From contig CAZAFH010000013.1 of assembly GCA_964484265.1 (NCBI GenBank), forward strand, positions 42,829-106,828: a stretch of 64,000 nucleotides of DNA, in the 5' to 3' direction. Source of the stretch: SIAQ01 sp964484265 (GTDB taxonomy: Bacteria > Planctomycetota > Planctomycetia > Gemmatales > Gemmataceae). Shown here one piece after another: positions 1 to 8,722 of the stretch; within the stretch, counting starts at the first letter, position 1, and each line of letters begins with the position of its first letter. The position numbers were made by a program, and so were the translations under genes. Under the pieces are notes generated by a model. It was not told the DNA's origin, did no database searches, and worked only from the letters and a program-made list of their open reading frames with translations.

Positions 1-1231
1 CGCTGTCGACCGCCGGTTTCTTGATGCCGTTGTTACTGTTGACGGGGCCAGGGGACCAGACGGTGAGCAAGTGATTGTCCGGCGCCGCCGACGGATGCGT
101 GACTTTACCCACGCGCGTCGAGTTAGGATCCTTGGGGTCGGATAGTCTGGCGGGCGCGTCGAACGCAGTGCAGAACGGCGTCAGCCATTCGAGCTTGTGC
201 GGGCTAAACGGAATGCGGTTATAGCTTGTGCCGTTGTAGGCGAGGTTCCGTGGATCCTTGATGGAAGCAGGTCCAAAGTACGGCTCGCCCGCCGGTGCTT
301 GCGGCGCCAGTTTGTAATAGGTGCCGAAACCCATGTTGTTGAGGTTGTAGTATTCCTCAACGATGATGCTTTCATCCGAGAGTTGCGTCATGAAGTGATA
401 GGCAGTATCGCCCGATGGCCCGAATGCGCTGACGAGCGGCGCCCAGTTCGTGCCATCGGGGTGAATGGTCCAGACAGCCCACAATCGCAGGTCGCGCAGG
501 CCCTGCGATTCGTAGCTGGTAAACATGACGCGACCGTCCTTGAGGATGGTCGGATGCAGGGCCGTATTGATGTTCAAGTGGCCTATCAGTTCGACGTTGC
601 GGCCATCATCATCCATCACAAAGAGTTGCAAAACGGTCGGCGTGTAACCCTTGGTGGGATCGAAGCCGTTGCGGTTGCTGGTGAAGATCACCTTGCCGCC
701 AGGCAAGGGACAGGGGCCAAGATTATAGACGCCAGGGGTGCGCAGACCCTTGGCGACAACACCCGTGTTTGGCGTAAATTCCTGGTGCGTGAGCCGGGTG
801 ATATTCTTGGTCTTGACGTGAATCTTGAAGATATCCGCGCTCTCGGAACCCAGTTTGTCGCTGCCAGGTTTCCTCACATTTCGGATGCGCGCGTAATAAA
901 CCGACTCGCCGTCGAAGGAGACGAACGGATCCGTGATGGCGTCGTCGCCGGCGGACACGAGTACTTCCTCCTTGCCATCGGGATGCAGCAGCATCAGGTC
1001 TGAGCCAGGCTCGGCACGGAGCGGATTGAAGACCTCCGTCCAGGCGATTTGCTTGTCGTCCCCCTTTCGAGGGGCCCGCACGTAGACGATATCATAGTTG
1101 TACTTAACGGAGGCATCCGTCGCGATCGGCGCCGGCTTCACGCTGAGCGCGGGCTTGCCGTTCTTGTCCTGAGCCAGAATGGGTGAGGTCGGCAGTAGGA
1201 TCAATAGAAGAAACGCGCTGCAGTGCCGCAT
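1..1231 (-). CDS. Secreted PD40/TolB-like beta-propeller protein, N-terminal part (runs off the window)
   Basis: Reading from the ATG at 1231 leftwards gives an open frame to the window edge, so only about 410 N-terminal residues are present. A clear Shine-Dalgarno GGGAGG lies 5 bases before the start. The first ~20 residues (MRHCSAFLLLILLPTSPILA) are a signal peptide. The rest has repeated blade-like motifs such as DLMLLHPDGKEEVL, DPFVSFDGESVYYARI and ILKDGRVMFTSYES, typical of PD40/TolB propellers and of the HzsA-related proteins often found in planctomycetes (family assignment is inference). It lies 73 bp downstream of, and in the same direction as, the propeller gene at 1305-3917, so the two may be co-transcribed. 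Substrate and partner are unknown. Confidence 0.75.
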   Translation of the reverse strand, partial: MRHCSAFLLLILLPTSPILAQDKNGKPALSVKPAPIATDASVKYNYDIVYVRAPRKGDDKQIAWTEVFNPLRAEPGSDLMLLHPDGKEEVLVSAGDDAITDPFVSFDGESVYYARIRNVRKPGSDKLGSESADIFKIHVKTKNITRLTHQEFTPNTGVVAKGLRTPGVYNLGPCPLPGGKVIFTSNRNGFDPTKGYTPTVLQLFVMDDDGRNVELIGHLNINTALHPTILKDGRVMFTSYESQGLRDLRLWAVWTIHPDGTNWAPLVSAFGPSGDTAYHFMTQLSDESIIVEEYYNLNNMGFGTYYKLAPQAPAGEPYFGPASIKDPRNLAYNGTSYNRIPFSPHKLEWLTPFCTAFDAPARLSDPKDPNSTRVGKVTHPSAAPDNHLLTVWSPGPVNSNNGIKKPAVDS

Positions 1232-1304
1232 CAATGCCTCCCGGTTGAAGTCTGATTCTCCATGAACTATTTCTATGGAGCCTGCCGAAGTCCGACGCTC
1301 TCGA

Positions 1305-3917
1305 CTACGGCACCGCGCAACTCGCATCCGCGGCATACCCGAGTTTGACACGCACGACCCGGCGGCTGACGGTATCGGCGACATAGGCGTAACGATCGGA
1401 AACCGCAACGTACGTCGGCCAGGCGAACGGAATGTCGGATTGCTTGGCCCGCGAATCCTCGTTCCCGTACTTGCCGAAGGTCGTGATCGGGTTGTTGTTG
1501 GTATCAACGACTTCGATGCGGAACTGGCCGAGGTTGGGAAAGAAGACTCGACCGAACGGATCGACATCGAAGCCGGAGCCTTCGCACATGCAATGGCTCG
1601 TGTTGCCCGACATGTGCGAGGAATAGGGGGCGTAGCCGAAGCGCGTCCAGAGGGCGCCCTGGATTTCACCCGTGAGGTGGGGCGAGTAGGCGTAATGCCG
1701 TTTGAAAGGGACCTTCGGCTTGGCGAGCAATTCCGCCGGCGGTTTTCCGAGAGCGCTCTTCGGCAGGTTCTTGTCATGCCAGATGGCGCCGCCGGTGGGC
1801 GGAAACTTGACGATGCTGCCGTACATGTAGCTGTACCAGAATAAATCGCCGCCGCCCGTTTGCTTGGGAGGCGGCGGAAGCTTGCCGTCGAAAAACTCCG
1901 GATAGGAGCGGTCCAGCGGCTTGACGAGGTCGGCGATGTAGATGTTGCCCCTGGCATCGATGCGGGGGATCGCGCCGTTCAGGCACTGCCAGATCAGTGT
2001 GCGCTTCGTCTTGCCGTCATGGCCGATCGCGTTGAGCGTCAGGAATCGGCCGGCGTCTTTTGGATTCTTGGTGAGGTAGTCGGCGTTCGCGATCAGATAG
2101 ACTTCGTCGGTTTTCGCAAACGGCTTGATGGCCAGGTAGCGCATCTGAAAATTCATCATGCCAGCGATCGGGATCTTATAGGTGTCGAGCCCGTCCCAGT
2201 TTTTCGGCTTGCCGTCGTGATCGAGCCGCCACAGCCCGCTGGCCCAGGTGAACGCGTAAAGGTCGCCGTCCTGGCCCGGCACGAGTTGGGCGGCGAGAAC
2301 CGTGCCGGGATGAATGCGGGCGAGATCGATCACCTTGGTCAACTGGCCTGTTTCATCGTCGAGGCGATACATCTTGTTGCCGTTGCCCTGGATATAGACC
2401 TCCCCTCGAACACGATCGACGGTGATATCGCGTGGGCCTTGGATTTCTGCATGTTGGGCGGGAGCCGGACGCGGATCGGCCTTGCTGACGAACCTGTCGC
2501 CAGCGTCCTCGTAGCAGTGCAGCCTGGAGGGACTGCCGTAAAGCGAAGGCAACCAGATTCGGACGGGCTTGGCGCTCGCATCGACCGCGATGCGATGTTC
2601 CCCGGCGTTGGGGCTTTGACCGGTGCGCGGCAACTTGATGCGATACAGTTCCTTCCCGGAGAGCCCGTCGAACTTGATTAGGTCCGCGGTCTGCGTGAAA
2701 TTGGGATACGCGCACACATAAACGGCCCCGCTTCGTGGATCCACGCCGATGACTTGCGGATGGTCGACTGCGATGTCGCCGGTGTGAGTCCCGTCCGCCT
2801 CCTTGAACACGGCGATGCGGTTCGCCTCACGGTCGGCGACGTAGACAAGCCCCTTGGCGACCGCCAATCCTCGCGGAGTGGTCAGCAAACCGTTCGCTCG
2901 CCCAGTCTCGTCAAGCTTGCCGAGGAAGACTTCCGCCGCGCCCCGCTTGGCCACGTCGACACGGAACACGCAGGGCAAGGGTCTCGCCTTCTTGAAATCG
3001 CCATGCCCCACGTTCAAGCCCGTGAAGTAAACGTACTTCTCGTCCGAACTCATCGCCAGGCTCGGCAGATCGGACCAGTAGTGATAGCTTTCGCTCGCAA
3101 GCCGTAGCTCCTTGATCTCGGGGAGGAGCTTGGGACCGAGAAACGACTCGTAGGGAATGCCGCCATCAGCATCGACAGCGGCGAGACACGGGCCTTTGAC
3201 AAGCCAGTAGACTCGGCCCTTCGAATCGACGGTGGGGCAACTGTACTCGGGCATATCTCGGCCGCGCACGCCAACGTTGTCCGGGTAGAAGCTCAACGTT
3301 TCCCAGTTGTGTAGATGCGGGACAAGAGCGCCGTTTGCGTCCTGAAAGGTGCCCAGTGCTTTGACCTTGTCGTACGCGATGTCATCGGGAAACGGCGTCA
3401 GCACTTTCTGATGCTTGCCGTCGCGGCCATAAACCTTGATCTTGTGCCCACCCATGTTGCCGTTGACGGTGCCATCGCGGTGAAAGACATAAAGGGAGCC
3501 GCCCGGCCCAACAGCGACGGCGCTGACCAGCCCGCTGCCATGCGGATTGTGAAACAAAAAGCAATCGAATGCGGGCTTCATGCCGAGTTGCACACGCACG
3601 TGAAAGGGGCCGCGACCCGCCGCTTTGCCGAAATCGTCCTTGCCGTCCCACAAGAGCGACTGCGCCAGCATGTCCGCCTGGAGCGGCTCGGGCGGGTTCT
3701 TACCGAGCACTCCCGCCGCCAGATGACGAATGATCTTACCCTTGGCGTCTTCGATGGTCACGGCGACATCGGTCGCGCGATCGACGGCAAAATCGATCCT
3801 GGTTTGTTCGCCGGCGCGGACGGCCGTCGGCTTCTTGGTGAAGCTGGACTGCGCATTAGCCGCAGACTGGCCTAACCAGAACATGAGGCAGGCGAGGGAG
3901 AGGAAAAAGGCACGCAT
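1305..3917 (-). CDS. Large secreted NHL-type beta-propeller protein
   Basis: 870 residues with a signal peptide (MRAFFLSLACLMFWLGQSAANA). Residues ~30-110 resemble a FlgD-type Ig-like domain (VAVTIEDAKGKIIRHL, LLWDGKDDFGKAAGRGPFHV). The remainder has repeated propeller blades: LVSAVAVGPGGSLYVFHRDG, TTPRGLAVAKGLVYVADREA, GPRDITVDRVRGEVYIQGNG, and a last blade with WPTYVAVSDRYAYVADTVSR. NHL/SMP-30-like propellers of this kind act as extracellular scaffolds or enzymes. No catalytic residues are evident, so the role is open. It is the first gene of a leftward pair with the gene ending at the window edge, and is divergent from the gene starting at 4237. Confidence 0.8.
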   Translation of the reverse strand: MRAFFLSLACLMFWLGQSAANAQSSFTKKPTAVRAGEQTRIDFAVDRATDVAVTIEDAKGKIIRHLAAGVLGKNPPEPLQADMLAQSLLWDGKDDFGKAAGRGPFHVRVQLGMKPAFDCFLFHNPHGSGLVSAVAVGPGGSLYVFHRDGTVNGNMGGHKIKVYGRDGKHQKVLTPFPDDIAYDKVKALGTFQDANGALVPHLHNWETLSFYPDNVGVRGRDMPEYSCPTVDSKGRVYWLVKGPCLAAVDADGGIPYESFLGPKLLPEIKELRLASESYHYWSDLPSLAMSSDEKYVYFTGLNVGHGDFKKARPLPCVFRVDVAKRGAAEVFLGKLDETGRANGLLTTPRGLAVAKGLVYVADREANRIAVFKEADGTHTGDIAVDHPQVIGVDPRSGAVYVCAYPNFTQTADLIKFDGLSGKELYRIKLPRTGQSPNAGEHRIAVDASAKPVRIWLPSLYGSPSRLHCYEDAGDRFVSKADPRPAPAQHAEIQGPRDITVDRVRGEVYIQGNGNKMYRLDDETGQLTKVIDLARIHPGTVLAAQLVPGQDGDLYAFTWASGLWRLDHDGKPKNWDGLDTYKIPIAGMMNFQMRYLAIKPFAKTDEVYLIANADYLTKNPKDAGRFLTLNAIGHDGKTKRTLIWQCLNGAIPRIDARGNIYIADLVKPLDRSYPEFFDGKLPPPPKQTGGGDLFWYSYMYGSIVKFPPTGGAIWHDKNLPKSALGKPPAELLAKPKVPFKRHYAYSPHLTGEIQGALWTRFGYAPYSSHMSGNTSHCMCEGSGFDVDPFGRVFFPNLGQFRIEVVDTNNNPITTFGKYGNEDSRAKQSDIPFAWPTYVAVSDRYAYVADTVSRRVVRVKLGYAADASCAVP

Positions 3918-4236
3918 GGCGTCTCCAACATGGTTGCAAGATCAATAAAGCACTTGATAGCGGATCGGCAAAACGCGAATACACCGTACTCTGATTTAAA
4001 ACGGATCGTGCCGGTGGCAGGAATGATCGTGGCCTTTTTCATGATCGACTCGCCCCGGCAAAGGCCGACCGCGTACGTCCCTTGGCTTTCACGTCTTTCC
4101 GGAAAGGCATCCGGTTTTTTGGTAATCTTTGGTCGTCCTACAATAAAGAGAATAGAGCCTCGGAAGTCTAAAGCGGAGTCAGATTGGAAAAAAAATGAAC
4201 GGCATCAATTCCCTTTTTCGAGGAATGGGCCCGAAC
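3918..4236. promoter_or_regulatory. Divergent intergenic region with a possible rightward -10 box
   Basis: This 319-bp gap separates two divergently transcribed genes, so promoters for both should lie here. On the + strand TACAAT at 4139-4144 could be a -10 element, but the matching -35 region is only a T-run, so this is weak. A short palindrome CTTTCCGGAAAG lies near 4095-4106. No gene, RNA or repeat could be supported in the rest. Confidence 0.3.
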
Positions 4237-7200
4237 ATGCGACAAATTCTCCTCACTTGCTTGCTCCTTTTTTTTGAAACTGTGCCGCTTGCCGCACAAG
4301 AGGCCAAAGATGCGAAGGTGCCGGTCTGGAATGCGCGCGGCCTGGGCGCGCTGCCGAGGATGGGGATCACCGGCCTTGATGTCTCGGACGACGGCAAGGA
4401 GATCGTCGTCGGCACCATCGCGGCCTTCGGCGATCCCAACGTCATCGTGCTCTCCGACGCGGGCAAGATCGTGCGCATGTACAAGGTCGGCCAGCAATGG
4501 ATCGACAACGTCGCTTTTGTGGCGGGCAGCAAGGACGTGCTCGCCATCTGCACGATGCCATACGGCCGAGCCGGCGACCGCACGGAAGCATTTCTCTGCC
4601 TCCCCTCTCCCCCCGGGAGAGGGGCCGGGGGTGAGGGGGCGGCGTTCGAGGGTAAGGTCGTCCCCCATCCCATCAAACAACAGGGCGTCTGGTTCTTCCA
4701 CTATGGCAACCACTCCAACCACCCGACGATGAAGCTCGCCCGCGCCAAGGGCGCCACCGCCCTCCTCGCGGGCAATCAGCTCGTCATATACCGCGAGGGT
4801 AAAAAGCCGACGACACTGCGGGTTCCCGTCAATGAGCCTGATGCAAGCGTCTCGTTGGCCGTCGATGACGCCGGTTGGGCGGTCGTCGGCTGCACGGCGA
4901 CGGGCGGCAACAATCTCCACCTTTTCGATCCAGACCAAAAGAAGCCGGTGTGGAGCCGGCCCGTCAACAAGGACGTGGACAAGGCGCCGCCGCTGGAGAA
5001 GGGCGTGTACGGCATGCCGACACTGTCCGACGGCACGCGCAAGGAACTGCCGCAGCGCGACGAAAAGGTGTGGGCGCCGCTATCGGTGGCAATTCATTCG
5101 GACGGCGCGAAACGGCGGATCGCCGCCGCCGACTATCAAGGCTGGCAACGCTGGGTGCGTTCGTCCGCGACGATGAAGGCTGACAATCAGGGTTTGCGCT
5201 TCGTGCCGACGAAGCCGACGGTGACGGTTTACGATGCGACGGGCAACGTCATGCGGCGGATGGCGCGCGAAAAAGTGATGGAACGGGGCTGGTTTGATGT
5301 CGAAATTTTTGGGCTCTTTGGGCCTACTTATGTCGCTATGAGCCCCCATTTTTGGAGACCTCGCGGGCTTGGTGGCCGCTCTATCGGAAAGGTCGACAGT
5401 GACTTGGTTCAGCGACAAGTCTTCACAATCGCGACCGGAGACATCGAGGCCCAGAGTTTTCGCGATGGTTTGGTGTTTCTTCGCTTTTCTAACAAGAAGA
5501 TCCTCCAAGCTAAGCCGGCGGGCGATATCTTTGCCACCGACCTTTTTTTCGAACAACTCTGGAAAACCGACCTCAACAAGCTCGTCCCCAAATCGCCCAA
5601 GCCCTGGGTCGCCAACGCCCGTGCCACGCCCATCGAAAAAGGCGTCTGGCAAATCCCCGGCGGCCGCGTCGAGAGCGATCTCGGCGGGCAGCGCGTCATC
5701 GAGGCGCCGGACGGACTCATCCTCATCGAAGGGCATGCGGGGCTGTCGTTCGAGCGCGAATGGGCGGCCATGGAGGCGGTCGGGCTCGATCCGAAAAAGG
5801 TCAAGTATGTCCTCGCCACCCACGAGCACGGCGATCATGCTCCCGGCGCTTATCTCTGGCGCGTCGTCACTGGGGCCAAGTTCGTTTGCTCCGAGGAGAT
5901 GGCCTACACCCTTCAACATCACATTCCGCTCAACACCGGCTACGGCCTGCATCCGCCGGTGCCGACCGACATCGTCATCAAGAAGGACGAGACGCTCGAC
6001 CTCGCCGGCCTCAAGGTCAAGGCGATCCGCATCCCAGGGCACACCGCCGGCTCCATGGCCTGGCATTTCGAGAAGTCCGGCAGAACGTTCGTCGCGTTCG
6101 GCGATCTCATCATGCCGCGCGGCGTCCTCGGCTATTCCGGCAGCGTCAACTTCAGCGCCAAGGACGTGCTGTCGAGCCTGAAGAAGCTGCGGGATCTTAA
6201 CGTCGATTACGTCCTGCCCGGCCACGGCGCCGTCGAAGGCCCGGAGAACTATTTCCACGCCGGCATCGACGTCGGGACGAAGGTCGGCTGGGGTTTCATC
6301 AAGCCGGAGACCCCCGATCCGCGTTTCCGCATCACGCAGAAGAACGTCATGGTCGTCGGCTGGGGCCACGGTGCGACCAGTGCCGCGTTCGGCGATGTCA
6401 ACGGCGACGGCAAACCGGATGTGGTGATCGTGTGTCCCAAGGACGATGGCTGCGTTGTGAAATTCTTTCTCAATCAAGGGCGTAAATTCAACGACAATCC
6501 CGATCACGAGATTCAAGTCCCCGTAAGCCAGCCGCACAAGGTGCGCGTTGTCGGTCGGGATCTTCTCGTTGCTGGCAAGACCGCGATGCTCGTGAAGCTA
6601 GATGGCAAGTTTGGCAAATACGAGTTAAAACCGCTCGACCTCGGCGACGGCAACCACTTGCGGACCGGCCCGAATGGCAGGCTTCTCGTGTCGCGACGCT
6701 TCGGAGGCTTTTACGGCTTTACCTTTGCGAAAGACAGGTACGTTCTGAACAAGGTCGCCCCGGACATCGATGGGCCCTACGTCGATTTCAAACTTCTCGG
6801 CGATGACCTGCTCACCTCGTACGGCCAGCATTATCGCCGCGGCAAGGACGGCAAGTTCCCGAAGACGCCGACGGTGCAATTGCCACGCGAAAAGGACTGG
6901 CAGTTCCTCGCCGTCGGCGACTTCAACGGCGACGGCAAAAAAGACGCGGCGTTCCTCAGCTACGGCGCCCTCACCCCTAACCCCTCTCCCGGCGGGAGAG
7001 GGGAATCTGGGACGTCAGCCCGCGTCTTCTATGGCCGCGACAAGAATATGCTTGAGTTCGGTAACAAGGCCGACGCCGTCTTTGCCCTAAACACATTGCT
7101 CGCGGAGACGAAAAAGGGACAAAACCACCCGCTGGTGCGCGACACGCCGGTGGTCGCCGACTGGAACGGCGACGGCATCGACGATCTCGTGGTTGCACAC

Positions 7201-7419
7201 GGGCAGTCGAATGAGGTGCTGGTACTGCTCGGCGGCAAGGATGGACTATCGAAGGATCGCGTCCAGGGCATCAACCTCGAATACCGCGTCCACTACGAGC
7301 ACGGCATCTACGCCGGCGACTTCAACGGCGACGGCAAGATGGACCTCGCCGTCTTCGGCTACACCAACACGGGCGTCGGCTCGGGCGGCCCCTCGTCGGT
7401 TTATATTTGGCAGCAGTAA
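4237..7419 (+). CDS. Secreted multidomain protein: propeller + metallo-beta-lactamase fold + FG-GAP repeats
   Basis: About 1060 residues from the ATG at 4237, chosen because it starts a good signal peptide (MRQILLTCLLLFFETVPLAA) 11 bases after GAGGAA; an in-frame ATG at 4195 would add 14 odd residues. Residues ~25-440 look like a PQQ/WD-type propeller. Residues ~465-680 are a metallo-beta-lactamase fold with the metal motif THEHGDH (His529, His531, Asp533, His534), then IPGHTAGS (~601), FGDLIM (~622) and LPGHGAV (~662), so the binuclear zinc site looks complete. The C-terminal third has at least four FG-GAP/VCBS calcium-binding motifs (DVNGDGKPD, DFNGDGKKD, DWNGDGIDD, DFNGDGKMD). Two GC-rich palindromic repeats are carried in frame (residues ~121-137 and ~911-927). 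Substrate is unknown; hydrolysis of an ester, lactone or phosphoester outside the cytoplasm is the likely activity. Confidence 0.8.
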   Translation: MRQILLTCLLLFFETVPLAAQEAKDAKVPVWNARGLGALPRMGITGLDVSDDGKEIVVGTIAAFGDPNVIVLSDAGKIVRMYKVGQQWIDNVAFVAGSKDVLAICTMPYGRAGDRTEAFLCLPSPPGRGAGGEGAAFEGKVVPHPIKQQGVWFFHYGNHSNHPTMKLARAKGATALLAGNQLVIYREGKKPTTLRVPVNEPDASVSLAVDDAGWAVVGCTATGGNNLHLFDPDQKKPVWSRPVNKDVDKAPPLEKGVYGMPTLSDGTRKELPQRDEKVWAPLSVAIHSDGAKRRIAAADYQGWQRWVRSSATMKADNQGLRFVPTKPTVTVYDATGNVMRRMAREKVMERGWFDVEIFGLFGPTYVAMSPHFWRPRGLGGRSIGKVDSDLVQRQVFTIATGDIEAQSFRDGLVFLRFSNKKILQAKPAGDIFATDLFFEQLWKTDLNKLVPKSPKPWVANARATPIEKGVWQIPGGRVESDLGGQRVIEAPDGLILIEGHAGLSFEREWAAMEAVGLDPKKVKYVLATHEHGDHAPGAYLWRVVTGAKFVCSEEMAYTLQHHIPLNTGYGLHPPVPTDIVIKKDETLDLAGLKVKAIRIPGHTAGSMAWHFEKSGRTFVAFGDLIMPRGVLGYSGSVNFSAKDVLSSLKKLRDLNVDYVLPGHGAVEGPENYFHAGIDVGTKVGWGFIKPETPDPRFRITQKNVMVVGWGHGATSAAFGDVNGDGKPDVVIVCPKDDGCVVKFFLNQGRKFNDNPDHEIQVPVSQPHKVRVVGRDLLVAGKTAMLVKLDGKFGKYELKPLDLGDGNHLRTGPNGRLLVSRRFGGFYGFTFAKDRYVLNKVAPDIDGPYVDFKLLGDDLLTSYGQHYRRGKDGKFPKTPTVQLPREKDWQFLAVGDFNGDGKKDAAFLSYGALTPNPSPGGRGESGTSARVFYGRDKNMLEFGNKADAVFALNTLLAETKKGQNHPLVRDTPVVADWNGDGIDDLVVAHGQSNEVLVLLGGKDGLSKDRVQGINLEYRVHYEHGIYAGDFNGDGKMDLAVFGYTNTGVGSGGPSSVYIWQQ
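4602..4640 (-). repeat. GC-rich palindromic repeat, copy 1, inside a gene
   Basis: A perfect 10-bp inverted repeat CCCCTCTCCC / GGGAGAGGGG (4602-4611 and 4615-4624, 3-base loop) followed by GGTGAGGG, i.e. the reverse orientation of copy 2. It is translated in frame as part of the 4237-7419 protein (peptide LPSPPGRGAGGEG). Repeats of this consensus, often translated as LTPNPSPGGRGE, are a known dispersed family in high-GC bacterial genomes. Confidence 0.85.
6968..7003 (+). repeat. GC-rich palindromic repeat, copy 2, inside the same gene
   Basis: The same 10-bp arms as copy 1 (6981-6990 and 6994-7003), preceded by CCCTCACCCCTAA, which is the family's characteristic flank. It is read in frame as LTPNPSPGGRGE within the FG-GAP part of the 4237-7419 protein, between two calcium-binding repeats, in a probable surface loop. 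Confidence 0.85.
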
Positions 7420-7457
7420 GCGAATAGGCAAGCGGGGTATGAAACCAGAAAGTTTTC

Positions 7458-8347
7458 TTGAAACTCACCATTACAAACGGGATAGTTCTCGCGATTGCTG
7501 CAATTGCCGTACCTGGCTCGGCCGATGCGCAGGCGAACCGCGAGTTGAAAGTCCACCTGGTGCAAGCCAACAACGACAACACTTATCCGTTGGTGCGGGC
7601 CAAGTTCCAACCGGGCGAAGTCGCCGATCCGTGGACGGTAAATACTTGACCTTGTCGTGGGTTCATCACGTGGACGATCTCGCCGTCATGCGGGTCATGG
7701 CGCCGCAACCGATGCCTCGCCCCAGCGATCCCAAGCCCAAGTCGCGGCCGGTTCGCTGGCGACCGAAAACCGATTGGCTTTATCGTCAGTATCTTGTCGG
7801 AGTTGGCGAGAAATCCGAATCGGCGGAAAGCTCACTTCGTGCTCTGCTCGACGCGGCGGCGGGGTGAATTGATTGCCCCATCACCAAAGAGGAAACGGCC
7901 GCGCGAACCGATTTCTACATCTACCTGATCCGAACGCACATCGAACGAGGCAGCCAACCTTCCGAGGGAAAGAAAAAAGACGCCCAGGACGGCACCGGAC
8001 GAGAAGGCTGGACCGGCAATCCGTGCTACCACGCCGAACAGATGCCCGGTTATGTCCGTGTTTGTCGTGACCTGGAATGCCGAAAGCGTGTCGCTGAAGG
8101 TGACCAAGCCGACCAAGGCCCTTGTGTCATACCGCTAAGAACGGAAGAGCCGAACTTTTCGTTGAAGTATGAGGTGAAAGGCGAGACGCGAAAGATCGAC
8201 TACAAGGTTAACCCGAATGGCATACCCACCTTCACATACATCGACGGCGCCGGAAATGAACAGACCGAGACCTACGAACGCATGGAAGGCAAGGGCAAAA
8301 AGGACGAAAAGAAGAAGAAAAAGAAGGGTCCGGACACTGGCGAGTAG
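7458..8347 (+). pseudogene. Broken gene for a secreted protein (frameshift plus in-frame stop)
   Basis: Three open pieces appear to belong together. A TTG-started piece (7458-7649) begins with a signal peptide (MKLTITNGIVLAIAAIAVPG) and ends DPWTVNT-stop. From about 7635 a second frame continues with DGKYLTLSWVHHVDDLAVMR to a TGA at 7865. The same frame then resumes as CPITKEETAARTDFYIYLIR to 8347, ending in a lysine-rich tail (KKDEKKKKKKG). No complete frame covers the whole. The composition of each piece is protein-like and the order is consistent, so a frameshift near 7640 and a stop at 7865-7867 (or assembly errors) is the simplest reading. The family was not recognised. Confidence 0.5.
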
Positions 8348-8428
8348 ATAGGAACTCGATTCGAGCGGGCGTGCGATAGACTGGCTTTGTCGAATTTGCC
8401 GACCGGACGAGGTAGACACTCTTTCAAT

Positions 8429-8722
8429 TCAATCTTTCTTGGTAGAAATTAACTCTACTTCCATCGTCTCGCTGGGCATTCCCGTTTCGACAGGATCGAA
8501 GCGAAGCCGCATGATCGCGCCTCGATATGTCGGCGACGAGAACAACTGCACTTCGTAGGTTCGCATTTTGCCATCCGGCACAATTGCGAACTTCATGCTC
8601 TGTTCTGAGCGAAATCCCGGTTTGTCGGCGATTTCCAAAAACAATTCGGCAGTCTTGATTGTCGTTTGGTAGGCTGCTCGAATGAAAATAATCGGTGTGT
8701 CTTTGCCGGCTTTTACTCCCAT
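8429..8722 (-). CDS. Short hypothetical protein or C-terminal remnant overlapping the esterase stop
   Basis: A 97-residue frame starting with ATG at 8722 that overlaps the last codons of the upstream esterase gene. It has no signal peptide and no convincing ribosome site. The sequence IPDGKMRTYEVQLFSS-type core (residues ~45-65) followed by AIMRLRFDPVETG resembles the end of beta-sandwich carbohydrate-binding domains in planctomycete secreted enzymes, where a phrase like tdGkwrtYrvpL...LRlDP is common (inference). It may be the surviving tail of a longer gene rather than an independent protein. Confidence 0.4.
   Translation of the reverse strand: MGVKAGKDTPIIFIRAAYQTTIKTAELFLEIADKPGFRSEQSMKFAIVPDGKMRTYEVQLFSSPTYRGAIMRLRFDPVETGMPSETMEVELISTKKD

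Noticed and set aside
197..1003. 268-residue + strand frame at the window start
   Set aside because: Shadow of the truncated propeller gene on the minus strand.
5080..6537. 485-residue antisense frame inside the 4237-7419 gene
   Set aside because: Shadow frame; the + strand carries clear MBL motifs.
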